Positions 28,010-37,616 are shown, counted from the first letter of the stretch. The stretch is DNA of 64,000 nucleotides from Bifidobacterium asteroides (GCF_003202695.1 NZ_QGLL01000006.1:558001-622000); one strand, 5' to 3'. Numbers and translations: made by a program. The notes: a model not told the origin generated them from the letters alone.

Positions 28010-28471
28010 ATGACTCAACCCCTTACAGAAGCCGCAGAATCTCAGCGACTCGAACCCGATATGGCCACGACTCTGGTCGTAATTCTAGGGGGAGCTCTAG
28101 GCACCGGCTGTCGATACGCCCTGAGCCTGCTGCCGGGCCAGAGCGGTCCACTGCATCCGGGAACCCTCCTGGCCAATTTGATCGCCTGCGCAGGCTACGC
28201 CCTCCTGACCGCCTTCCTGGCCGAGCTGCCAAAAAGCGCACACGCGCGCCGAATTCAGTTGACCAATAAGGGCCTGGGTATGGGCTTGTGCGGTGGGCTA
28301 TCGACCATGTCCACTCTCTCGCTGGAACTGGTCCAGGGTTTCTCTGGCAGTCGAGTCCAGGCAACAGCCACCTACCTGTTCATCTCCTTTGCCGGAGGCC
28401 TGCTGGTCTCCTGGGCCATGGCCACGCTAGGAGCGCATATGGCCGCACATATGCAGGCGGGTTCGCGATGA
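28010..28471 (+). CDS. crcB1: Fluoride channel CrcB/Fluc, first subunit
   Basis: The 153-residue protein has four membrane helices and the Fluc landmarks GGALGTGCRYALSLL, TLLANLIACAGYALL with the pore-helix Asn, and GMGLCGGLSTMSTLSLELV. In most Fluc channels the last motif reads TTFSTF, with two phenylalanines lining the fluoride path; here both are replaced (Met and Leu). An internal ATG at 28061 could give a shorter product. The stop overlaps the next start as ATGA, typical of heterodimeric Fluc pairs with opposite membrane orientation. Confidence 0.92.
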   Translation: MTQPLTEAAESQRLEPDMATTLVVILGGALGTGCRYALSLLPGQSGPLHPGTLLANLIACAGYALLTAFLAELPKSAHARRIQLTNKGLGMGLCGGLSTMSTLSLELVQGFSGSRVQATATYLFISFAGGLLVSWAMATLGAHMAAHMQAGSR

Positions 28472-28842
28472 CCGCCACATTGCTGATCTGCCTGTGCGGC
28501 GGTTTGGGTGCCGGACTGCGCTACTTGTTGGACACCCTGATCAAGGCCCGCTGGCAGGTGGATCTGCCCTTGTCGACCATGATCATCAACCTGCTGGCCG
28601 GTTTGGCTGCGGGACTGGTGGCCGCCCTGGCCGCCTTCCACGGACTGCCCGCCTGGGGACGGATGCTACTGGCCACAGGCCTGCTAGGGGGATTCTCCAC
28701 TTTTTCGACGGCTGTCAACGAGGCGCTGGCCCTGGCTCGGCAGAGACGGAACCTGGCAGCCCTAGGCTATCTGGCAGCATCCATCTTTCTGCCGCCGCTG
28801 CTTACGACCACCAGCTTTCTGATGGCTGGACCAGGCCTTTAG
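28468..28842 (+). CDS. crcB2: Fluoride channel CrcB/Fluc, second subunit
   Basis: This 124-residue, four-helix protein shows GGLGAGLRYLLDTLIK, STMIINLLAGLAAGL and LLATGLLGGFSTFSTAVNEAL. It keeps the first phenylalanine of the Phe box (STF) and lacks the second. With the first subunit it should form an antiparallel heterodimer that lets fluoride leave the cytoplasm. Start is at ATG 28468, inside the last codons of the upstream gene, with AGGCGGG-like sequence before it. Confidence 0.93.
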   Translation: MTATLLICLCGGLGAGLRYLLDTLIKARWQVDLPLSTMIINLLAGLAAGLVAALAAFHGLPAWGRMLLATGLLGGFSTFSTAVNEALALARQRRNLAALGYLAASIFLPPLLTTTSFLMAGPGL

Positions 28843-28892
28843 AGACCAGGTCTTGACCGGTCAAGCTCGCCCAGCAGGAAAGGAGCCCAAAA

Positions 28893-29900
28893 TCAGGCGC
28901 GAGCCGGTTCCGGACGACCCTGGGCGGAGTCGGCGGCAATCCCCAACCGGTCATCATGCCGACGCCACCAAGCGGACAGGACCGAGCCGGAGATGTTGTG
29001 CCAGACGCTGAAGAATGTGGAGGGGATGGCCACAATCGGGTCGGTGGCGAAGGCTTGCAGGGCCAGGGTTGCACCCAGTCCTGAATCCTGCATGCCCACT
29101 TCGAAGGTGATGGCCTTCTGCTGGGCATAGCGGAACCCCTTCGGATAGATGCGGTACATGAGCCTGCTGAAGAGGAAGCCCAGCCCATACCCGCACAGGT
29201 TGTGAAGCATGACCACTGGCAGGACCAGGGCGGTGGCGGCGGTGAAGAGCTTGGCATGGTTGACGGAGACGACCACGCCGATGATGACCAGGATGGCGAT
29301 CTGCGAGACCGCCGGCAGGGCCACGGTCACTTTCTTCACCTTCTCCTTGAAGAAGGCATGGACGGCCAGACCCAGAGCGATGGGAATGAGCACCACCTCA
29401 AGGGCGGTCAGGAAGAGCTGCTTGGTGGGAATGGCCACATACTGACTGGCCAGCAGGCTCATCAGCATGGGGATCATGAATGGTGCGCACAGGGTGGAAA
29501 GCAGGCCTATGGACACGTCCAGGGCCACGTCGCCACGCGACAGGTAGGACATGACGTTGGAGGAGGTCCCCGAGGGGCAGCAGCCCACCAGGATAACTCC
29601 CACGGCGATCATGCCGTCCAGGCGGAAGATGCGGCAGAGCAGCACGGCCAGCAGGGGCATGATCAGGTAATGGGCTATGGTGCCCACGATGACCATGAGC
29701 GGCATCTTGACGATTCGCTTGAAATCGTCAAGGCTCAGGGTCAGGCCCATGCCGAAGAGAATAATGCTCAGGAAGTAGTTGGTGTAGCTGCGGGCCCAAA
29801 TGCTAATCTGCGGAACAAAGAAGTTGATGGCGGCCCAAACTAGGACCACTAGGATGAACCATTTAGTCAACCAGTCACTGAATCGCTGCACCTTTTGCAT
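28893..29900 (-). CDS. Bile acid:sodium symporter (BASS) family protein
   Basis: The 335-residue membrane protein has about ten helices and the BASS-type motifs: YFLSIILFGMGLTLSLDDFKRI, VGCCPSGTSSNVMSYLSRGDVALDV with the crossover region, and KAITFEVGMQDSGLGATLAL with a second conserved Glu/Gly region. These sites bind Na+ in characterised members. Real substrates include pantoate, pyruvate and other organic anions as well as bile acids, so substrate is open. The ATG at 29900 has AGGA just upstream. Transcribed convergently with the crcB pair. Confidence 0.9.
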   Translation of the reverse strand: MQKVQRFSDWLTKWFILVVLVWAAINFFVPQISIWARSYTNYFLSIILFGMGLTLSLDDFKRIVKMPLMVIVGTIAHYLIMPLLAVLLCRIFRLDGMIAVGVILVGCCPSGTSSNVMSYLSRGDVALDVSIGLLSTLCAPFMIPMLMSLLASQYVAIPTKQLFLTALEVVLIPIALGLAVHAFFKEKVKKVTVALPAVSQIAILVIIGVVVSVNHAKLFTAATALVLPVVMLHNLCGYGLGFLFSRLMYRIYPKGFRYAQQKAITFEVGMQDSGLGATLALQAFATDPIVAIPSTFFSVWHNISGSVLSAWWRRHDDRLGIAADSAQGRPEPARA

Positions 29901-30021
29901 GATTCCTGACCACTTCCTCTCGATAGTTCTCTCTGTGGTAGAGCAAAGGTAGAAAACCGAAGGCAGACACGACGGCGAATGGTCACATTTTGGACGAGGC
30001 TGTTCCTGCAATAAATGGAAT

Positions 30022-30821
30022 TCACTTGACCTGAACGGGAGTGTCGGCGGGCACAGCCTGCATGCTCCACAGGGCATCGGGTACCGTCAACCGAATGCAG
30101 CCGTGGAACCCGGGTCGGATGCCCAGCATATGGCTTCCTCCTTGATACAGCTACCGCTGGAATCAGTGGAAACCGAGTGGAGGAGAAAGACCCCTTGGTT
30201 CAGAAAGCTGGTGTAGTAGCGGGCGCCCGTCCCCTCGCTGGGATCGTAGAAGTGGTCGCCGCGCTCGGCCTGGATGCGGAAGCTGCTCCTGCGCGTGGAA
30301 TCATCTATGCCCGTTAGGCATGCATGATGAGAGCAGGTCAGACCCATCACGTACGCACACCCGCTGGTCCTGAAGGCTGACCGCCAGGGAGAGGCCGGGG
30401 TGGGCCGCAGGATTCAGGTAATCGACCTGCTGCGAAGGCTCGTCCAATCAACAGGACAGGCAGATTTGCCAGCCGGGTCAGTCTTCTGAACATTTGTCTG
30501 CCGCTTTGCTGGCTTCTTCGTCGCTGATGAAAAGGAGAAGGCGGATTTGCCGGGATGCTGCGTCTTGGGAAATCGTCTCGCAAAACAGTGGATCTGCTAG
30601 AAGCGCTCGCAGCTGCGATTCGTTCAGCATGGGCCGCATCCACCGGCTGGCTCAGGTTGGCGATCAGGACTGTCAGCAGCAGCGTCAACAGAGCGGTTGT
30701 CACTACTACAGGAGTGCTGCTGGACAGGGTCCAGCAGCCAACTGAGCATGGCAAGCACACGCCGCTTAAGGCGTTTGCTCTCCAATCCCCAGACAGCCAT
30801 ATCCTTCCCCTTCGTCGCCAT
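30022..30821 (-). pseudogene. L,D-transpeptidase (YkuD) remnant with several frameshifts
   Basis: The minus strand carries pieces of one enzyme spread over different frames. They are an N-terminal segment with MAVWGLESKRLKRR, a membrane helix (TPVVVTTALLTLLLTVLIANL), then LNPAAHPGLSLAVSLQDQRV, then STRRSSFRIQAERGDHFYDPSEGTGARYYTSF, and finally HGCIRLTVPDALW with the catalytic HGC motif, ending PADTPVQVK at a TGA (30022-30024). L,D-transpeptidases crosslink peptidoglycan outside the membrane. At least three frame changes break the gene, so it is either a pseudogene or a stretch with sequencing errors. Confidence 0.8.
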
Positions 30822-30875
30822 TGAACGAACATCTATGCACAGCTCATTTTAGCGGCAGAAGAAGCCAGCAGGGAC

Positions 30876-31676
30876 TCAGCCTTTCAACACCTGCCTGCCC
30901 CAATCCGCTAGTAGGTCGCAAACCAGAGCGGTCTGCTCGATCTGCACATTGTGGCCGGCACGGTCCAACGCCGAGTAGGAGGCCCGAGGGAAGCGACAGG
31001 CCAGGTCGAACTGATCCAGGTAGCCCACATGGTCGTCCTGACGGCCGCAGACGAAGAGCACAGGAGCTATGAAGCCGGACCAGACCTGGTCGAAGTCCAT
31101 ATCCAGCTGGTAGTGCCCCTCCATTCGCGCCACCGTGTCGGCATCGGCCGAACGAATGCCGGGCATAATGGTGCGTTGGTAAGCATCCAAATGCTTCCGG
31201 GACTCAACCACGGCCATCTGCCGGTAGGCATGCCTGGTGAATTCGTCCACGTCGGCCAGGCCTTGGTCGTCCCGGACCAACACCTGACGCGGGGGCAGGC
31301 GCCTGTGGGCGGTCACCGGATCGACCACCGAGGAGAGCAGGGCCATCCCCCGGCAGCGATCCAAACGACCGGCGGCGGCATGGCGGCTGAGCAGCCCACC
31401 CAGGGAGTTGCCCACCAGGGCGAAGGAGCCGCCGCCGCTGAAAATGTCCACCTGGTCATCCAGCCACCGGGCCAGACCGTCCAGGTCGAGGATGGACGGG
31501 TCGGGCGGCGTACGGCCGAAACCGGGCTGGTCCAGATAGATCCGCTCGAAACCGCCCACCCGTTCGAAGACGGGATCCAGGTCGTCGAAGATGTGATGGT
31601 CCACGCCGGACCCATGCACGAAAATCAGCGGCAGCCCATGGCCCCGGCGAATGGCGAACCCGGGCTTGGCGCTCAC
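30876..31676 (-). CDS. Alpha/beta-fold hydrolase
   Basis: The 266-residue product has the full alpha/beta hydrolase triad: nucleophile Ser91 in GNSLGG, an Asp at 214-215 in VCGRQDDHV, and His242 in DRAGHNVQIE. An oxyanion segment LIFVHGSGVDHH is near residue 20. Substrate is unknown; candidates are esters or C-C bonds as in MhpC-like hydrolases. The GTG start overlaps the ychF stop as GTGA, so it is probably translated from the ychF message. Confidence 0.9.
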   Translation of the reverse strand: MSAKPGFAIRRGHGLPLIFVHGSGVDHHIFDDLDPVFERVGGFERIYLDQPGFGRTPPDPSILDLDGLARWLDDQVDIFSGGGSFALVGNSLGGLLSRHAAAGRLDRCRGMALLSSVVDPVTAHRRLPPRQVLVRDDQGLADVDEFTRHAYRQMAVVESRKHLDAYQRTIMPGIRSADADTVARMEGHYQLDMDFDQVWSGFIAPVLFVCGRQDDHVGYLDQFDLACRFPRASYSALDRAGHNVQIEQTALVCDLLADWGRQVLKG

Positions 31677-32779
31677 TTCTTGGAACCGGAGGGAATGCCG
31701 GTCTTGAACTCCACGATGTCGCCGTCCTGCATGATGTAGTCCTTGCCCTCAAGGCGCATCTTGCCCTCCTCGCGCACCTTGGCATAGGACCCGTCGGCGG
31801 CCACGAAGTCGTCATAGGAGACCACCTCGGCCTTGATGAAGCCCTTCTCGAAGTCGGTGTGGATGACCCCCGCGGCCTGGGGGGCGGTCCAGCCCTTGTG
31901 AATCTGCCAGGCGCGCACCTCCTTGACCCCGGCGGTCAGGAAGGTCTGCAGACCAAGGATGTCGAAGCCCACCCGGGCCAGCTGGTCCAGGCCTGACTCC
32001 TTGAGTCCGGCATCGGTCAGCATCTCGCGGGCGTCGGTCTCGTCCAACTCGGTCAGCTCGGACTCGAACTGGGCGTTCAGGAAGATGGCGGGTGCGGGAG
32101 CCACGGAATCGGCCAGCTGCTTCTTCATGTCCTCGTTCTGCAGCTCGTCGTCGTCCACGTTGAAGACGTAGATGAAGGGCTTGGCAGTCATCAGATGCAG
32201 GTCGTAGAGCTCGTCCTTGTCGATGTCCCCGGCCTGGGTCGCCTGGTCGATGGTCCGCCCCTGGCCCAGAATCTCCTTGGCCTTGCGGACGGTGTCCAGG
32301 TAGGCGGACTTGATCTTGCCGCCGCGCTGGTCCTTCTCCAGCTTGGGCAGGGCTTTGTCGATGGTCTGCATGTCAGCCAGGATCAGCTCGGTGTTGATGG
32401 TGTCGATGTCGTCGGCTGGATCCACCTTGCCGTTGACGTGGACGATGTCGTCATCATTGAAGGCGCGGACCACCTCGCAGATGGCGTCGGCCTCGCGGAT
32501 GTTGGCCAGGAATTGATTGCCCAGCCCCTCTCCCTCCGAGGCCCCCTTGACGATGCCGGCGATGTCCACGAAGGTGACCGTGGCGGGCACGATCTTGTCC
32601 GTGTGGACCAGCTTGGCCAGAACGGGCAGCCGGTCGTCGGGCAGCGGCACGATGCCGGTATTCGGCTCGATAGTGGCGAAGGGGTAGTTCTCCGCCAGAA
32701 CGTTGTTGCGGGTGAGGGCGTTGAAGAGTGTGGACTTGCCAACGTTGGGCAGTCCGACGATTCCTATGGTTAACGACAT
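31673..32779 (-). CDS. ychF: Ribosome-associated ATPase YchF/EngD (OLA1 family)
   Basis: This Obg-like ATPase of about 368 residues shows G1 [14 protein letters not shown], switch [22 protein letters not shown] and the Obg-family G4 region altered to prefer ATP ([11 protein letters not shown]). The C-terminal TGS domain ends in [20 protein letters not shown]. YchF binds ribosomes and modulates stress responses. ATG 32779 is preferred; a GTG two codons upstream is possible. Confidence 0.96.
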   Translation of the reverse strand: MSLTIGIVGLPNVGKSTLFNALTRNNVLAENYPFATIEPNTGIVPLPDDRLPVLAKLVHTDKIVPATVTFVDIAGIVKGASEGEGLGNQFLANIREADAICEVVRAFNDDDIVHVNGKVDPADDIDTINTELILADMQTIDKALPKLEKDQRGGKIKSAYLDTVRKAKEILGQGRTIDQATQAGDIDKDELYDLHLMTAKPFIYVFNVDDDELQNEDMKKQLADSVAPAPAIFLNAQFESELTELDETDAREMLTDAGLKESGLDQLARVGFDILGLQTFLTAGVKEVRAWQIHKGWTAPQAAGVIHTDFEKGFIKAEVVSYDDFVAADGSYAKVREEGKMRLEGKDYIMQDGDIVEFKTGIPSGSKK

Positions 32780-32835
32780 ATCCACCAGTCTATTGCCCGG
32801 ACTGCCCCGGCGTGGCTCCCCTTAGAGCAGCAGGC

Positions 32836-33639
32836 TCAGTCGTCGCGCTCCACCGCATCGATGGCCTCGATGACCGCTCCACGGAAGCCGTGCTTCTCCA
32901 GGGAGGCGACGCCCTTGATCGTGGTTCCGCCCGGCGAGCAGACCGCGTCCTTCATGGCCCCGGGATTGGTGCCGGTGGCCAGGTAGAGGGCTCCAGTCCC
33001 CTGAACCATACGCGCCGCCAGCCGGTAGGCCGCCTGCCTGGACAGCCCATGCTCCACCCCGGCATCGGCCAGGGCCTCCATATACATGGCCGTGTAGGCG
33101 GGCGCACATCCGGCGATGGTCGTACCCACCGAGACCTGCTCCCGGGGCAACCGTTCAACCATGGCCACCGGGTCGAAGACCTCGGTGAAAAGCTCACGCT
33201 GTTGATCCGTCAGGGTATCGTCCTCCTGGGTGACCAGAATCCCCTGCCCTACAGAAATGGGGGTGTTGGGGATGGCGCAGATCAGGTGGGTGCCTTCTTC
33301 AAGGATGTCGGCATAGTCCTCAAGGGTCATGCCGCCCACCACGGACAGGACCATACGGTCCGGATCAGCCAACTCATGACGGATGGGTTCGCAGACCTGA
33401 GCCACCTGCCCCGGTTTGACGGCCAGAATCACCAGATCGGCGGCCGCAGCTACCTCGGTGCCGGAGTGCATGGGCCGCACTCCCAGTTGCGCCGCCCGCT
33501 CCACCAGTCGGTCATAGTGGGCCGCACAGGCCACAATCCGGCCGCCGGGGAGCACGCCCGCGTCGACCAGGCCCTGGGCCATAGCCTGGGCCATGTTGCC
33601 GTATCCGATGAATCCGAGAGTCAATGAGTCCGTGTTCAT
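32836..33639 (-). CDS. proC: Pyrroline-5-carboxylate reductase
   Basis: The 267-residue enzyme makes proline by NAD(P)H reduction of pyrroline-5-carboxylate. It has the N-terminal Rossmann loop LGFIGYGNMAQAMAQGL, VILAVKPGQVAQV, VVGGMTLEDYADIL, IPNTPISVGQG and the C-terminal dimerisation region with CSPGGTTIKGVASLEKHGFRGAVIEAIDA, which is the ProC signature. It lies 10 bp after the proline iminopeptidase gene, linking proline release and synthesis in one transcript. Confidence 0.96.
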   Translation of the reverse strand: MNTDSLTLGFIGYGNMAQAMAQGLVDAGVLPGGRIVACAAHYDRLVERAAQLGVRPMHSGTEVAAAADLVILAVKPGQVAQVCEPIRHELADPDRMVLSVVGGMTLEDYADILEEGTHLICAIPNTPISVGQGILVTQEDDTLTDQQRELFTEVFDPVAMVERLPREQVSVGTTIAGCAPAYTAMYMEALADAGVEHGLSRQAAYRLAARMVQGTGALYLATGTNPGAMKDAVCSPGGTTIKGVASLEKHGFRGAVIEAIDAVERDD

Positions 33640-33649
33640 GCTCTCAAGT

Positions 33650-35029
33650 CTAGCCTCGCGCCGGGAAGAGCCCCTCTAGATCGCCGCGCTCCAGGGCCAG
33701 CTTGTAGAGGTGGGAGAAGACCTTGTCCCCGTGCAGGCCGTCGTGCTCGAACTCGTTGGTCACCCAGGCATGGGCGTGGCCCACGCGGGAGAGGGTGTCC
33801 AGCTGGAGCTCGGAGGGCACGTAGAGGTCGTCGGCATAGACCGCGGCCTGCAGGGGAACCTGATTGTCGGCCAGACGGGCGGGATCGTACAGGTGGCCCC
33901 AGGAGCCCTCCTCCATAAGCAGACTGACTGCCGGACCGAAGGGACGCAGGGCCGACTCCTGCTCGAACATCCAAGGGAAGATCACCTCCCCGGTGAACAT
34001 GAGCGGGCGGGCAGCAGTATCGAATTCAGGGCGGGCATCGCGCACCCGCTGCCCGGCCCAGCGCAGGGGGCCGCAGTCCCCGTCAGCGTAGATGAACTCC
34101 TGCAGAGGCCAGTAGAGCGGGCTGACCGTCGTGGCCGCCCGCACCTCCTCCAGGAAGGTCTGCGACAGGGTCGCCCGGGAACCGACAGCACCGGAAACGG
34201 GCAGGCTGCCGTCGCCCTCCGAGAAGGCCGTGTCCAGCAACCAGTGGAGGCGCTCGAAACCGCCGCTCTTGCCCAGGTCGGCGCCTAAAGTCTGCAGCCG
34301 CTCCACGCTCAGTGGGTCGCCGCCGGGCAGGACCACATCGCCCTGGGCCAGCCGGTCGGCAATGGCTGCTACACGTTTTTGGTCCCCCGGATAGCGCTGG
34401 TAAAAGATTTGGGACCTCTGGGCCATTTTGGTGAAGGTATGAGAGTAAAGCTCATAAGCATCAGTGGGGATGTGCGGAACGCCCCCAGCAGTGAAGGCCG
34501 CAGCCAGCCCCTGGGGGAAGTTCGACAGGTAGGCCATGGTCAGAAAACCGCCGAAGCTCTGCCCCAGTGCCACCCAGGGTTGACCGGCGAAGACCGTGCG
34601 ACGCAGATGCTCAAAGTCCCGGATGATGGAGTCCGCCAGGAAATGCTTCAGATAGTCGGCCTGGGCTTGGGGCTGACCTAAGGAGGCCATGGTAGAGCCG
34701 TCAATGGCGCTGGACCGGCCCGTACCCCGCTGGTCGGGCAGAACAATGCGGAAGTGGCGCAGGGCCTCGGGCATCCACCCGTCGGCACTGGCGCTCAGCG
34801 GCCGCGGTGCCCCATACCCGGGTCCGCCCTGCAGGTAGACCAGCAGCGGCAAGTCGTCGTGGACATGTTCGGGGGCACAGACCACGCGGTAGAAGCAGCG
34901 GATGACCGCCTGGTCCGAATCATCTTCGGCTCGCCAGATGCCAGGTTCACTGCCCGCCCAGTCCAGGGGAACGGGGATGGACCCCTCACGGACGTAGAGT
35001 CCCGGCAGATAGTATCCCTGGTTGATCAT
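33650..35029 (-). CDS. pip: Proline iminopeptidase (peptidase family S33)
   Basis: The 459-residue protein removes N-terminal proline from peptides. It has the S33 layout: oxyanion motif YLQGGPGYGAPRP, VLPDQRGTGRSS, nucleophile Ser158 in ALGQSFGGFLTMAYL, and the catalytic His in NEFEHDGLHGDKVFSHLYKL near the C-terminus. No signal peptide is seen, so it probably acts on imported peptides. GGAGC upstream of ATG 35029 supports the start; the frame stays open upstream but without family resemblance. It precedes proC. Confidence 0.93.
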   Translation of the reverse strand: MINQGYYLPGLYVREGSIPVPLDWAGSEPGIWRAEDDSDQAVIRCFYRVVCAPEHVHDDLPLLVYLQGGPGYGAPRPLSASADGWMPEALRHFRIVLPDQRGTGRSSAIDGSTMASLGQPQAQADYLKHFLADSIIRDFEHLRRTVFAGQPWVALGQSFGGFLTMAYLSNFPQGLAAAFTAGGVPHIPTDAYELYSHTFTKMAQRSQIFYQRYPGDQKRVAAIADRLAQGDVVLPGGDPLSVERLQTLGADLGKSGGFERLHWLLDTAFSEGDGSLPVSGAVGSRATLSQTFLEEVRAATTVSPLYWPLQEFIYADGDCGPLRWAGQRVRDARPEFDTAARPLMFTGEVIFPWMFEQESALRPFGPAVSLLMEEGSWGHLYDPARLADNQVPLQAAVYADDLYVPSELQLDTLSRVGHAHAWVTNEFEHDGLHGDKVFSHLYKLALERGDLEGLFPARG

Positions 35030-35463
35030 GCGCTGGCTCCTTTCTTTTCGATCAGTTGGGTTTATTGTCGTCGGGCGGTTGGACCTGGCTTGTGTGTTGT
35101 TTTTCCGGATAGCACGGTAGATGCAGCGATGCTTTGGAACTGGTCGGATTTTGTTGTGGCCTGTTTGGCCGGCGCGATGTCCGCTAACGCGGATGCTCCT
35201 GTGCTCACCCCCTCCCAAAGGGAGCCGACGCACTTCGCGCGCCCGCCACGCTCCTGTAAGCAGCCGCTTCCTGCTAAGCATTTAGCCTCGCCTGACTTCA
35301 CCCATAGCCAAGCCTCGACTGGCCATGCTGTGAAAGTTGCGGTATCGTTACCGCACTGATATAACTGAAGCCTGTCAGAACCGTTCGCCTCCCCATGGCA
35401 GCGGTCAGGCAACCGCCAAGGTCGGCAGTCCGGCCCGGCGGCCGTCCACTTCGACGAAAGGCC
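35030..35463. other. Intergenic region between pip and the LacI regulator
   Basis: The 434 bp separate two divergent genes and must hold promoters for both. Apart from the operator-like palindrome at 35338-35355 I recognise nothing; no convincing coding frame or RNA motif is present. Confidence 0.6.
35338..35355. promoter_or_regulatory. LacI-family operator-like palindrome
   Basis: TGCGGTA-TCGT-TACCGCA is an inverted repeat with 7-bp perfect arms and a central CG, the usual form of LacI/GalR operators. It lies 109 bp before the LacI-family start, so autoregulation is likely. Confidence 0.65.
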
Positions 35464-36501
35464 ATGATGGCGTACGCGACGATCAGGGATGTGGCCCAAC
35501 GGGCCGGTGTCTCCGTATCGACGGTCTCCCGAGCCCTCAACGACTCCGGGCGAATCTCCCCCGCCACACGACAGCGCATCAACCAGGTCATCCACGACTT
35601 GCACTACGTGCCGGACTCCCGCGCCCGGTCCATGCACTCCGCTCACTCGCGCACCATCGGCCTGCTCATCCCGGACATCCGTAACTCCTACTTCGCGGAC
35701 CTGGCCTATCTGATCCAAGGCCAGCTGCTCAACCATGGCTTCCAGACCCTGATCTGCACCTCCACCCAGGATGATTCTGGCGAGGACCGAGCTCAGGTGC
35801 GCAACCTGCTGGGACAGCACATCGACGGTGCCATCATCGTGCCTGGACCGCGTTCCTCGCGCACCCTGGAGGAGCTGACCAGACGCGGATTGCCGCTGGT
35901 CTGCGTGGACAGGGCTGCCGAAGATGCCGCCGGACGCGGCGGGCGGACCATCCCCTGTGTGGACGCCGACCCTGAGTCCGGGCTCAGGCAGGCCCTTGAG
36001 GATCTGCACGCTCATGGCCACCGACGCATCACCCTGGTGCCCGGACCCCTCAAGGAATCGGCCACCTTTCGGGAGCGCCTGGACGTATACCACAATCTGC
36101 TGGCAGGCTTAGAGGGCATGGACGACCCGCTGGCCGACGAGGCTGAGCCCGGCACCTTCGACCCCGATATGATCGACCTCTGGGCCCGGCAGGGAATCAC
36201 CGGAGTGCTCTTCGGGTCCTCACTGGATGCCATACGCGCCATAAAGACAGCCCAGTCCCGAGGAATCAGCATCGGGACGGACCTGTCCATGATCACCTTC
36301 GACGATCTGCCGGTCTTCCGCCTCCTGACCCCGGCCGTGTCGACCATCTCCCAGCAGATCGACGTCATGGGGACCCGCTGCGTGGACATGCTCCTGCAGC
36401 TGATGGCGGGCTCGCCGGTGCGATCGGTCCGGCTGCGGACCAGCTACCGCCACTGCGCCTCGGTAGGCCGCCCGCCCGCGCACACCGGTCAGGATCCCTG
36501 A
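35464..36501 (+). CDS. LacI-family transcriptional regulator
   Basis: The 345-residue repressor starts with the LacI helix-turn-helix (TIRDVAQRAGVSVSTVSRALN) and hinge (HDLHYVPDSRARSM). A periplasmic-binding-protein-like effector domain follows: TIGLLIPDIRNSYFADLAYL, GAIIVPGPRSS, LHAHGHRRITLVPGP, GVLFGSSLDAIRAI, SMITFDDLPVFRLLTPAVST. The ribokinase gene 54 bp downstream points to a ribose-like or nucleoside-sugar effector, as with RbsR, but this is inferred from context. AAAGG precedes ATG 35464; a second ATG follows immediately. Confidence 0.92.
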   Translation: MMAYATIRDVAQRAGVSVSTVSRALNDSGRISPATRQRINQVIHDLHYVPDSRARSMHSAHSRTIGLLIPDIRNSYFADLAYLIQGQLLNHGFQTLICTSTQDDSGEDRAQVRNLLGQHIDGAIIVPGPRSSRTLEELTRRGLPLVCVDRAAEDAAGRGGRTIPCVDADPESGLRQALEDLHAHGHRRITLVPGPLKESATFRERLDVYHNLLAGLEGMDDPLADEAEPGTFDPDMIDLWARQGITGVLFGSSLDAIRAIKTAQSRGISIGTDLSMITFDDLPVFRLLTPAVSTISQQIDVMGTRCVDMLLQLMAGSPVRSVRLRTSYRHCASVGRPPAHTGQDP

Positions 36502-36555
36502 ACCTTTCACAGCGCGATCATCAAGGCGAACAAGCTCATCAAGGAACGGAGAAAC

Positions 36556-37539
36556 ATGATTCAAGATATGGCGGCAGCACCCGAGCAGGTGCTCAAGGGA
36601 CTGGACACCATCAAGGGATCCATCTCGGTGGTCGGTTCCATGAATGCGGACTACACGGTCAACACCGACCGGCTGCCCAAGCCAGGCGAGACCATCAACG
36701 GAGGTCCCCTGCAGGTGCTGCCCGGGGGCAAGTCGGCCAACCAGGCAGCGACTGCGGCCCGCATCGGTGCCCAGGTCAGGCTCTTCGGGGCAGTCGGATC
36801 CGATTCCAACGCCGACTTCCTGCTGGGGCAACTGGGAAACGCCGGGGTGGACGTCTCCCATGTGATGACCGTGCCCGGAGCCAGCGGAACCACAGTCATC
36901 ACCGTAGACGCGCGCGGCGAGAATACCATCGTCTACTCCCCCGGCTCCAACGGCAAGGTGGATGTGGACTACGCCCACCGCTCCCGCCAGGCTCTGACCT
37001 CGGCCAAGGTGCTGGGCCTGTGCCTGGAGAGCCCCATCGAAACAGTCACTGAAGCCGCACGCATGAGCCACGAGGCCGGCATGACCGTGCTGCTCAACGA
37101 CTCCCCCTTCCGCGCCGACCTGCCCGCCGACCTGATCGCCAACTCGGACCTGATTCTGGTCAACGAGCATGAGATGGCCCAGCTGCTGGGCATCGAGGAG
37201 CCCGAGGACGGCGACTGGCTCGGAACCGACTGGGACCGGATCAACCAGACCATGCAGGACTTTGGGTTCCGCCGGGCCATCGTCACTCTGGGCGGCGAGG
37301 GATCCATAGTGCTGGACCAGGGCCAGACCTACCGGATCCACGCCGTGCATGTTGATGCCGTGGACACCACCGGCTGTGGGGACGCCTTCATGGGCACCGT
37401 GCTGGCCGGTCTGGCCTCCGACATGACCCTGGTGCAGGCCGCCCAGCTGGCCTCCTACGTCTCCGCCTACGCCGCCACCGGGCAGGGCGCGCAGGCCTCC
37501 TACGGGACGGCCGAGCAGATCCGGCTGCGATTCTCCTGA
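36556..37539 (+). CDS. rbsK: Ribokinase (PfkB family)
   Basis: The 327-residue kinase has the PfkB motifs: substrate-binding VVGSMNADYTVNTDRLPKPGET, the first PfkB signature GGKSANQAATAARIGAQVRLFGAVGSD, GENTIVYSPGSN, and the ATP-side signature VDTTGCGDAFMGTVLAGL with the catalytic Asp. These match ribokinase, which phosphorylates ribose at C5. A ~20-residue N-terminal extension is unusual. ACGGAG before ATG 36556 fits. No ribose transporter is in the window. Confidence 0.9.
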   Translation: MIQDMAAAPEQVLKGLDTIKGSISVVGSMNADYTVNTDRLPKPGETINGGPLQVLPGGKSANQAATAARIGAQVRLFGAVGSDSNADFLLGQLGNAGVDVSHVMTVPGASGTTVITVDARGENTIVYSPGSNGKVDVDYAHRSRQALTSAKVLGLCLESPIETVTEAARMSHEAGMTVLLNDSPFRADLPADLIANSDLILVNEHEMAQLLGIEEPEDGDWLGTDWDRINQTMQDFGFRRAIVTLGGEGSIVLDQGQTYRIHAVHVDAVDTTGCGDAFMGTVLAGLASDMTLVQAAQLASYVSAYAATGQGAQASYGTAEQIRLRFS

Positions 37540-37616
37540 GTCTGAGCGTTCGGGGTCGAGCCACCAGGATTCGGACAATCAGACAAGTAGAGCGCTTTTG
37601 ACCCCATCCCCGCATT

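Noticed and set aside
36220-37578. A 452-codon open frame on the minus strand
   Set aside because: It is antisense to the LacI gene and rbsK.
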